Below are positions 55,401-64,000 of a stretch of DNA of 64,000 nt, in pieces; the stretch's first letter is position 1, and each line of letters starts with the position of its first letter. This stretch comes from Heligmosomoides polygyrus polygyrus. Its lineage: Eukaryota; Nematoda; Chromadorea; Rhabditida; Heligmosomidae. The stretch lies in the NCBI GenBank assembly GCA_947396885.1, contig OX377204.1, positions 41,899,139 through 41,963,138 of the forward strand, written 5' to 3'. The notes under the pieces were generated by a model. It did not search any database, had not been told where the DNA came from, and was given only the letters and a program-made list of their open reading frames with translations. Position numbers and translations under genes: made by a program.

Positions 55401-55514
55401 CTGCCGCGCTCTACACCGCTCGACCACGATCACGCCGATCTTCAGCTTCTACATGACATGATCTATTATTTTGTATTCACTGCATGTATTTTTTATGTCG
55501 CGCCGCGCTGGCAG

Positions 55515-55655
55515 TATCGCCGCCAACGACGATGGCAGGGGCGGGGCCTATTCCCAACCCACGCTAGGGCACTCTCTTTCTGGATACCAAGGAATAAACA
55601 CGTTCCTCTTCTCTCTGCTTCTGTACGTTATCATATAATTCCACTGAACCGCACA
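55515..55655 (+). repeat. 3' LTR
   Basis: 141 bp, the same at every position as the 5' LTR by eye. AATAAA at 55593-55598 would serve polyadenylation. It is followed by the CCGTC target duplication. Confidence 0.93.
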
Positions 55656-55727
55656 CCGTCTTGTAAGTGGATTGCGTGGCACATCCGAGGAAGGAGCTGA
55701 TCAGTGCCGTTCTTTGTCCTTATCCTT
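55656..55727 (+). repeat. SINE-1 copy B, second part
   Basis: After the CCGTC duplication the SINE body resumes ('gtaagtggattgcgtggcac', 'aggaaggagctgatcagtgccg') and ends with the 'tttgtccttatcctta' tail. Confidence 0.75.
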
Positions 55728-56130
55728 AATTTTGTATACTTTAAAAACCTTCTGTCAATTCGAGACCCTTAAGTTTTGCTTCAAACAAGAACAACTTGCA
55801 CTGCATGCTGATGTCGTATTCATACAAGTTTTCGGTTGCGACCTGCAGTGCTTCGCAGGCCACTACTCCTATCCATGAATTGTACTATACTACTCCTCAT
55901 TCTCCATCTGCTAATTTTTGCCTTTCCTCAACGTTCAATGCAGCACATAACTAGTTTCGCATCTGGCGATGTTCGCGAGCGTCGCCACGTCGGAGATCTA
56001 TTCAGGAGGTCGCGCGGACCACACCCTCGTCTTCTAGGGTAGAGTTCAACAACCAAGCCGGCATCTATCTCTTTACCTGACCGAGTTATAGTGGTTTTCC
56101 TCATTACAAATTTGATTACGAGATATACCA
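55728..56130. other. Unassigned DNA
   Basis: No gene or repeat is recognised in this 400 bp. Confidence 0.35.
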
Positions 56131-56293
56131 GGCGCCGGATTTATCAATAATTAAACCCGTGGGTATGCGGGGTATAAGGGGAGAGATAAGATAAGAGTCA
56201 CGTAGAGATAAGGTAAGAGTCAGAGACGCAGGCTTCATCGTGGGTATCTCTACCCCCTACACCCGCGGGTTAGTCGTTGATGAATCCGGCCCC
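56131..56293. mobile_element. MITE family 2, copy 2 (163 bp)
   Basis: The left end GGCGCCGGATTTATCAATAA and the right end read inward (GGGGCCGGATTCATCAACGA) are inverted, followed inside by 'acccg(t/c)gggt' on both arms. It is the same family as 34945-35097. The interior repeats 'gataag(a/g)taagagtca'. Confidence 0.65.
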
Positions 56294-56639
56294 AGGGTTA
56301 GTTGGTTTGTTGAGGTTGCTTGATTGTTTTCAGCACTTCATTGTGCTTATCACGAATTTCGCTTCTGAGATAGTGTGGCTGTTGAATGATCTCTGCTTCC
56401 TCCGCAAAGCAATATTTGGATTAACGGATTGACATCCGCGCGATCGTTCTCGCGCATCCTTGCGACAGAGCGCGATGTCTTTCCTTCTTAGTCTGCGCGC
56501 TCACGGGGAGTCCGCGGCTGGGTTCTGTGCTTTTCGAGCAGTGAAGCGCATGCGGCTGGGAAAATGCGCAAAAAATGCCTCGAAAATGCGTGAACCTTAA
56601 GGCCACTCAAACCCCAAGTAGTCAGCTGAAATATAAATA

Positions 56640-56725
56640 TGCCACAACGCAGCAGATCCGAACCCCCGACCTTCTTCGCATGAAGCGTCTCGCTACCCAT
56701 TCCTCCACGATCCGCTTGCCGAGAG
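56640..56725 (-). repeat. tRNA-like fragment
   Basis: The minus strand has GTGGAGGAATGGGTAGCGAG (D-arm/A-box-like) and GGGGGTTCGGATCTG (B-box-like) about 45 bp apart. The acceptor strands do not pair, so it is a tRNA-derived repeat or tRNA pseudogene. Confidence 0.45.
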
Positions 56726-57489
56726 AACCATCGCGGGCGCATAAGTGATGGTAAGAGATCGATCGAATGTCAACTTGGATACCGACGTGTGATCTCTAAG
56801 CCGGGAGGGCGCAGACAGCAAAAGACTACGGCTCATTTCTATGACGTGACGTGACCGCACGCAGCTGCGCGGAGGAAGAAGAGCCGCGACCCTGTTCAGT
56901 GGTTCCGTTGACGCTCAACTTATCTACTGGTATTCCCAATGTCTCGTCGAAGTGGAGACTGGCCGATAACTATTCCGCGGTACGAAGGACACAAATTAGA
57001 TAGCAGGTTTATAATACAAAAGTAACCCGAAATGATGAGGCAAACAGTGGAGCTGCTACAGTCGTGTGTGAGATCCTTGTCGCTCGAATCTGCTCGTTAT
57101 GTACATCTATTCATCAGGGCGCGGCTTCGAATAAAAGAGTGGAAGACTGTGCGGCAGGCGATGACCTCTTCCGACGGGCTCGAGGACGTAACTCCAACGC
57201 GACGTCGTGCGCTAGCCGCATGCGACTTCGCGGCGCTGAGACGCGGACGCGGTTCAAGCGTGGAGTTCGATTTTTGCTGGAAATTTACGACCCCCCCCCC
57301 CTCAGAAGCGGAGTTCGTACGACCCCCTCCCTCTCTCTTCCACTGTTCTATTTCTTGTATTTCTTGATTTTTTTCAAGGTTTCTGGCGCATTTTGAACTC
57401 TTTAATAGATTCTTCTTTTCAGGTGCGGCTTCAGCACTGAAGAGAACAATGAAACGAGTTCCCTGAACAATACATGTTTTCAAAACACA
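56726..57489. other. Unassigned DNA
   Basis: A 'gtaactccaacgcgacgtcg' piece at 57188-57240 belongs to the dispersed GC-rich family of 16045 and 16458. A 13-base C run is at about 57288-57300. No gene is seen. Confidence 0.35.
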
Positions 57490-60400
57490 ATAAAATTCTT
57501 TAAAATTTTGAATGCTGTTTTCGACACTTCAGTGGTAGCAGTCTTCCAATCATCACTGTTCAATTTATGCAGTTTTTTTTTCAGGACGTCATGGACACGG
57601 AACCTTCTTCTACCTGAAGGAGCGACGTTTGCATTTGAAATTGTGCTCTGAAATTGTGTTATATAAAATGTTGAGTATTACTTCCTGACGACGACTTAAG
57701 TGCTTTCCTTATGAATTTTTTGAAGCGTTTATCGAATCGATTATGGAAAACGAAGGATGGACGATGGACTTCCCTATGGAAATAATGTTCTCCCATCCTA
57801 AGGGAACGTCATAAAAAAACGAAAATGAAGCTAAAATACAGCAAAAAAACATAATGCTCCGCAGCGATGACGGAACTGCGATGACGATATGATTAGGATG
57901 GATCGTAAGCAAAGTTTCATAAAAAAATAATTTTTTAGCCGAAGCAGACCATCTATACGAATAAAATTCTGCCACAAAAACTTCTCAGTCTTGGTCAATG
58001 CACAGGGAAAAAATCATGATTTTCTGGATCGAACAGGATAAATCGACCTCCGGTCGACTTTGCACCAAGGTCATCAGAGTATAAACTTGAGCATTCACAA
58101 AAAGGTTCATAACTCGGTAAGTTATTTGAATTTTGCAGATTACTTTAGCTTTTTGAAAACAAGAAGAAAAACGCTTTCCCACCATGCAAAAACCATTTTC
58201 AAAAAAGGGTTCTTCATGCGCGGCGGACGGTTCAATTCTTGAGCGAAAAAAATTGAAGTGACCGCACAAAAATGCTCATAACTCGGTAAGTTTTTCGAAG
58301 TTTTGAAATCACGTTAGCTTATCAGAAACTAGAAGAAAAGTTCTTTTTTTGCTATATAAAAATCAATTTCTAAAAAAAGAGTTTTCATGCGCAGCAAGAG
58401 GAGTCCAATTTTTGGTCCATTCCGCAAAAATAGTACCGAAAATTGAACACCCCTCGCCCCGCATGAAGACCCGTTTCTTGGAAATCAGTTCTTATACGGT
58501 TAGAGAGCATATTTGCTCTGTTTTTTGATGACCGAGCGGGATTTTTGATTTTCGGAAAATTAGCCGAGATATGATCAATTTTCGGAAGTCGTGAACTGAA
58601 TCCTTCACCATCGTCATCGAGATGATTTCACAAAAATGTTCATAACTCAGCCAATTTTTTGAAAATCGAGAATCCCGCTCAGCCACCAAAACAAAAAAAA
58701 GAGAAAATTTTCTTTCTCATCATATGAGAATCACTTTCCAAAAAAGGGGGGGGGGGCAAGGGGGTTCGATTTCTGGTCGACTTTCGGCAAAAATCGACAA
58801 CATATTGAACCCCCTGCGTCCCGCATGAAGATCGCTTTTCTATAAACCTTTTTTGCAACCATAAAGAAGCGCTTTTTCTCTACTTTTCGAAAAGCTAGCG
58901 GGATTTTTGAATTTCAAAAACTAGCTGAGTTATGTGTGTTTTTGTGAGATCACTCCGATGATGACGGTGAACAGTCGATTCGCGATTCAGTTCACGACTT
59001 CCGAAAATTGATCACGTCTCGGCTAATTTTCCGAAAATCCCATTCGGCCATCAAACAATAGAGCAATTATGCTCTCTAACCATATAAGAACTGATTTCCA
59101 AGAAATGGGTCTTCATGCGGGGCGAGGGGGGTTCGATTTTCGGTAATTATTTTTGCGAAATGGACCAAAAATTGGGCCACCCTGCCACGCATGAAGACTA
59201 CTTTTTTGGAAGTTGATTCTTATACAGCGAGAAAGCGTTTTTTTCTAGTTTCTAGAAGGCTAGCGGGATTTTGAAACCTCGAAAAACTTATCGAGTTATG
59301 AGCATTTTTGTGTAGTCACTTCAATTTTTTCGCTCAAAAATTGAACCGTCCGCTGCGCATGAAGAACCCTCTTTTTGAAAATGGTTTTTAAACTGTGGGA
59401 AAACGTTTTTCTTCTTGTTTTCAAAAAACTAGAGTATTCTCCGAAGTTCAAAAAACTTACCGAGTTATGAACCTTTTTGTGAAGGCTCAAGTTTATGCTC
59501 GATGGCGTTGGTGCAAACTCGATCGGAGGTCGATTTATCCTGTTCGATTCAGAAAATCATGATTTTTTCACTGTGCATTGACCAAGACTGGGAAGTTTTT
59601 GTGGCAGAATTTTATTCGTATGGGTGGTCTGCTTCGGTTAAAAAATAATTTTTTCATGAAAAACGAGAATTTTGCTTAGGATCCATCCTAATCATATCGT
59701 CATCACAGCGGAGAAGCTTAGTTTTTAAATGTATAGTAAACACAATTTAAAATTTTATATGGCACAATTCCACTCCCTGTTGTTTTTTCCTTCAGAAGGC
59801 AGAAAAGTTTTTTCCGCGAAGAGTCCATCCATCCTTCAATTGCGATCGATCATGTCAGAGAACGGCGTAGCCGCAAGGAAACTGCTATAACTCGGAGATC
59901 TTTGGGGCTTCTAAAAAATTCACAAAGCTTTAATAAATGTGGGCTCTATACGTCAAAACGCAGGTTTTGAAACTAACATCTTCCATGTGATTAGAATATG
60001 TGATTATTCCACTGTGATTTGAGTCGATATTTTTTCGGCAAATGACGCTAAATCAAGATCATATAGAAGATCGTTTCAGAAAACATAGTTTTATCACTGT
60101 GGGTCAAACAGGCTTAAAATTCTATAGGGTACAATTCCACTTTCAGGCGCTGTTTCCGGCAGAAGAGAGAAAATTCTTCTCAAGGCAAGTCCGTCTTTCG
60201 TTTGCCATTCCTTCATCGATTCGAAGAGTGCTTCAAAAATCTTGTACGGAACGTCCTTAGGTCGTCCTTAATAATTGACATTTAAAATTGTATAGAGTGC
60301 AATTTTGGAAGTAGATGTCGCTCCTTCAGGTAGAAAACTCCTGTTCATGATCTCCTGGCAACATCTGAAAAACTTCATCGATTCGGAGAGTGCTTCAAAA

Positions 60401-60640
60401 ATTCTGTGGGGAAAGTTCTTAGGTCGTCTTTAGTAATTAACATTTAAAATTAAACAGAGTGCAATTTTGGAAGTAGATGTCGCTCCTTCAGGTAGAAAAC
60501 TCCATGTTTATGACCTCCTGGTAAAATCTGAAAAATTGAAAGCCTTTCATTGACTGTAAATCTGCGAACAGGAAACCTTTATTTTTCGCTGTACAATATT
60601 TTTTATATTCAATCCTATTTTTTTACTCCAGGAAACGTGA
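57490..60640. repeat. Giant imperfect palindrome with repeated modules, about 3.1 kb
   Basis: Left and right halves are inverted copies centred near 58790. For example 57918-58120 pairs with 59465-59665, 58130-58250 with 59320-59450, and the outer 'tacctgaaggagcgac' at 57613 pairs with 'gtcgctccttcaggta' at 60326 and 60479. Each half also contains ~170-bp modules starting 'cataactcggtaag' and including 'cttcatgcg..gcg'. The right arm carries a tandem duplication (60290-60500). No protein-coding frame is seen. It is possibly a foldback transposon or satellite-derived palindrome. Confidence 0.75.
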
Positions 60641-61753
60641 TGCTTGTATGTATCCGCATGGTCATAGCTACACCTGGAAAAAATAACTTATTGAAGGATG
60701 CAATCATCTAAAAACCTGAAATTAGAGAGAATACTCTGCCAAAACCGAGAGAGTACGACCCACCCCTTCGATTCCCGAACCCCAAGTTTGACCCTGCGCG
60801 GACGTGCGCTCGGTGACGCGTTAGCAGCGGAGCAAGAAATTTCGCCAGCCTTAAAGCAGCAATTGAACAATAGCAAGTGTGTTGAAGAAAGGTGATGGTC
60901 AAGTGTGGAACAAAGATAGAATTGAGCGAACAGCTATGGATTAGGGCGCCCTTGATCCGTCTTTGAATCCTAGCAAAAGTATCACGGCTCAGCAATCCCT
61001 GAAAACCTCAAACGCTTGATAACAAGGACAATTCAAGGACAAGGAAAATTTGATAACAAGGACAAGGAAAATTTGTAAAAAATTTCGGGAGCTTAGGAGC
61101 ACTTGCTTCCGAAACTTCTCCTTATTAATCCCGGCCCAGTTCTGGTCTCGAATTTTCCTCACCAGGTCCTTGGCCGTTTCCCTTCAATCATTTGAAATGA
61201 TTGAGTCTCATTCCATTCGCACTTTGCTAACAAACGCTCCCACTTTAAGAAGAATTTTGAAGAAGATCGTGAACTTACGAGCAATAGGCAATACTCGTAT
61301 TCACATGCGATGGACATGCATGAAGATATAACAGCCAACTTGACTAGGATTTCCGCTCCCTAATTTGCTGCCGGTTAACAATACTCTAGTATGTAGTATG
61401 CAGAATGCACAGCATTCCCATCCAGGAGACATCAGACGTGTCTCCCTCAACCACTTTCCTCCCTGTAGGCGAAAAACGCGGTCGAAAGTCGCCGACCCGA
61501 CACATACTTTCGCCGCAGCGCGACAGGAGGTACACCCGCCCCCTGCTGGGGTGCGCGGCGTCAGGAGGTACACCGCTGTTCTGCGGGCCACAAACTTTTG
61601 TTTTACGTGTCAAATGTTTCGAAAGGCAGCCGTTAGACTCTTGGTGAAGCCTAGGGGGTTGGGGTTGGGTGAGCAGGGGGGATATTAGGAAGATTGCATG
61701 CCCCCAGCAGGAGGCGGGACCGTCCCCCACTTTCGCGCACTTTCGGAAGTAAT
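60641..61753. other. Unassigned DNA
   Basis: No gene is supported. A 'gataacaaggacaa..' motif is repeated at 61017 and 61052. Confidence 0.35.
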
Positions 61754-61845
61754 CGGACCGCGACAACTCGTCCAATTTTTCTCCGCGCGCGATGCCAGGG
61801 AGTGTTCGCGCGGCGTTGGAGTTATGTCTGCCCCTGCTTCCGACG
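61754..61845 (+). repeat. Dispersed GC-rich repeat, copy 2
   Basis: It is collinear with 16458-16548: CGGACCGCGACAACTCGTCC, a variable GC patch, then TTCGCGCGGCGTTGGAGTTA and 'tgtctgcccc'. The family is unknown. Confidence 0.6.
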
Positions 61846-64000
61846 GTGGTGTATTCGCCGGTCACCCCACCGTATACGCCGTCAACGGCATGGATTAAGG
61901 TAGGGAAGTGAGCCCAACCCAACAATTGTGCGGTAGCAGGTGCAAATGAAAAAATGAACGGAGGTTAACGTGTTTCACCGTCCATCTAAATGTTTAATAA
62001 TTGTTTACATAGTGTTTATGTTTAATAATCGTTTACATAGTTGCACTTGGAAGTCTCGAAGAATCCCACATCGAGGGACCGCATCCTTTAAGAACCTTTA
62101 AAAAAGCTGAACAAGAACTCTTAGGAGAAATGTTTATTCAGAAAACGTAAGTCCTAGAGCACACAGAGCTTTCAGAACTTGAGCGTTCATTGTTTGACGT
62201 GATCTTATTCGTGTAATAAAATATATAAAAACGTAGAGAGAGAGAGCATGCTTAGTTTATCACCGTGCCATCTAACTTTGCATGGGATGTTACGCGGAAG
62301 TGTCAGTACTGATGGAACTTGCCTTAAGATCGAATAATTTCGATGAAGTTCTCGGCTTTTGTGAGCGTTTTCAGCAGATCAACTATGGCACAATGTTGTT
62401 GATCAGAGACGCCATGAGCAGGCAAGTATATTGCTTCAATACAGCAGCCACTTCCCCCTTCTGTAATCGACCATCCTACTGCGTTCGGCTTCTTCAAGGT
62501 CGCTCATTCTTCTCGACAACCTGTTTATTTCCTGCAAAAAGGGCTGTTCAGCGAAGTTGGTAAAATGGATCTTTCATGCCGATCGCCAAACACATCGGGT
62601 TAGCCACTGCGCATTCCTGGCCAGTTAGTCATTTTGACGATAGACACTCCTTCCACGAATGGATACATCAAAGAGCAATCAGTATCGGTGGAGTTATAGT
62701 CGAGCTTCCTAAGTGTGTTGAATATCTCTCCCCTAACAGTGGGTCGACACCTGTAGAAAACCGCATTACATCGCTACCACTGGAAAGTTTGCCTGTGACG
62801 TGCACCACTGCTGTTGGGAACTCACTGCATGAAGATCTCGGTCGATAAATTTACTTAAGGAAAACGAAGTTGCACTAAACCACTCATTCCATCATTTGGT
62901 GCTAGTGATTCCACACTCATCTCACATCGATTCGGTGTCGGTGTGGGCATTTTGTTTGTTACTTTTACTATTCAGTGTTTTGCTCCATATGTCGGCTTTT
63001 TTCGACTACAAGAACGAACTGAAAGCGCAGTCAAAGACTGCGGAATATGGTCACACCCACCTCACCAGTTTTCGCCAAGTATAAACTGCTCGTAGAAAGC
63101 TCACAGCCTGTCTTAACTGCAACGCTTTTGGGTGATGCCTGACCGTCTCAAATCAACTGAGTTCCTGCTTTAAATACAATACATGTCCAATCCTTCTCCT
63201 GTGCTGTACATATTGGGAATTCTCACAAACGACACTAAAATTTTGCGAGGGGTCCAAATTTGGCACCGCATGCTTGGACGTCGCTGAGGAAACGAGATGC
63301 TCAACGAGCCACAAGAAATCCCATTTTGCTGCTTGTCTCGAACTGTTAGTTACGTGTTGGGAATAGGCAGAGAAACAACGTGCGGAGGAATACCGGAATA
63401 CAGAGATAAGGTGATTTTCAATGATAAAGCGACGTCGACTCTATTGCGATCAGCCGAAAAGTGCGTCCAAGACATGATGGGCAATGCCAATACCAGCCAT
63501 CGTTTCCTCGGGTGATCCTGAAAGTACAACACATATGCAGGCTGGATTTTACATATGTAGCCACCAATGTCAGTTAGGGTAAGGAAAAACTTTAAAAAAG
63601 GCCAATCCCTCGTCTTTTACATAAGTAGTAATTATGAATTTTAAAAATCCCAGTTAAATGCTCAAAGATAGGTTCCATTTAATTTTCTGAGAACTGTACA
63701 AGCTACATACATACGTCATTTAGCTGTGCAAAGTAGTCTCGAATAAACAACTCAATTCATACGCTTAAGTTCCTGATCTCATCATCTGACAATTCAGTGT
63801 AATAACTGTTACATGATTAGGCAGCAAAAATTAAGCGGTCATTCAGAGGCTGATCATTCTCTTACACACACGCTCGTATATGAGATCTGCTCCGCTTCCC
63901 ATTGTGACTGTTGGAGAAAGTGGCATTCGAATGAAAAACAACCGGACATCGTTTTTCCAAATAGCACACACAACGTACGCTAAATCTGCTAGATTGGTGG
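61846..64000. other. Unassigned right end
   Basis: No domain is recognised. A 62-codon frame at 62896-63084 has one clear hydrophobic segment (FCLLLLLFSVLLHM), and a 72-codon frame at 63297-63515 looks protein-like, but neither has a family match or firm splice sites. A 22-bp direct repeat 'tgtttaataatcgtttacatag' type sequence is at 61991 and 62020. Confidence 0.35.

Larger units (their letters stand above)
45234..55655 (+). mobile_element. BEL/Pao endogenous-retrovirus-like element, 10.4 kb
   Basis: Two 141-bp LTRs, identical as far as I can read, are flanked by CCGTC on both sides (45229-45233 and 55656-55660), and the host SINE-1 resumes after it. Order inside: LTR, tRNA-Gly primer site, repeat leader, gag-pol (2039 codons), envelope in two frames, a GC-rich structured segment, a TATA box, a zinc-knuckle ORF, a 30-bp tandem repeat and the second LTR. 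The identical LTRs imply a recent insertion. No purine tract is visible before the 3' LTR, where the sequence is 'gccgcgctggcag'. Confidence 0.95.

Overview
The window looks like a repeat-rich chromosomal segment of a parasitic nematode, most likely a strongylid or hookworm relative. The reasons are: a BEL/Pao retrovirus-like element with a phlebovirus-type envelope (the nematode Cer7/Tas arrangement); a primer site matching a tRNA-Gly 3' end; RTE-type non-LTR elements; mariner, hAT and Harbinger-like pieces; tRNA-derived SINEs; and two host genes with short, nematode-style introns or acceptors. The species call is an inference. No bacterial operons, rRNA or CRISPR arrays were seen.

Layout. 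1-7 kb: a (GT)n array of about 512 bp beside an inverted duplication of an RTE endonuclease fragment, then two decayed RTE copies (1905-2815 minus, 4140-6935 plus). 7-20 kb: mostly unassigned DNA with SINE pieces, a broken mariner (12.8-13.7 kb), a tandemly duplicated hAT C-terminal exon (14.4-14.7 kb), a Harbinger-like MITE and candidate hAT ends. 20.4-21.0 kb: three exons of a C-type lectin domain gene on the minus strand. 22.9-24.2 kb: a complete but broken mariner inside a SINE. 27-34 kb: a tRNA-like foldback, a palindromic TA-flanked element holding a nested Harbinger-like MITE, and two inverted pairs of a second SINE-like family. 38.7-38.8 kb: the first coding exon of a probable complex I MWFE subunit (NDUFA1-like), minus strand. 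43.5-55.7 kb: a nested cluster in which a 1.46-kb DNA element and a 10.4-kb BEL/Pao provirus-like element each sit inside a SINE. 57.5-60.6 kb: a very large imperfect palindrome built of 'cataactcgg' modules. The rest of the right end is unassigned.

The BEL/Pao element (45234-55655) is the centrepiece. Its two 141-bp LTRs are identical by eye and it has a 5-bp target duplication (CCGTC). It carries a tRNA-Gly primer site, a leader with three 77-bp repeats each holding a GTAAGT donor, one uninterrupted Gag-Pol frame, and an envelope region in two frames with a good splice acceptor just before its ATG. About 1.85 kb lies between env and the 3' LTR. That segment holds a GC-rich structured part with tRNA-like promoter boxes, a TATA box, and a 164-codon ORF. 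The ORF repeats the three-zinc-knuckle layout of the element's own Gag, including an identical 18-residue spacer. This extra 3' module is the best candidate for something undescribed.

A second theme is that independent insertions (mariner, the 1.46-kb element, BEL, perhaps a fourth) all fall in the same roughly 15-bp stretch of the SINE body.
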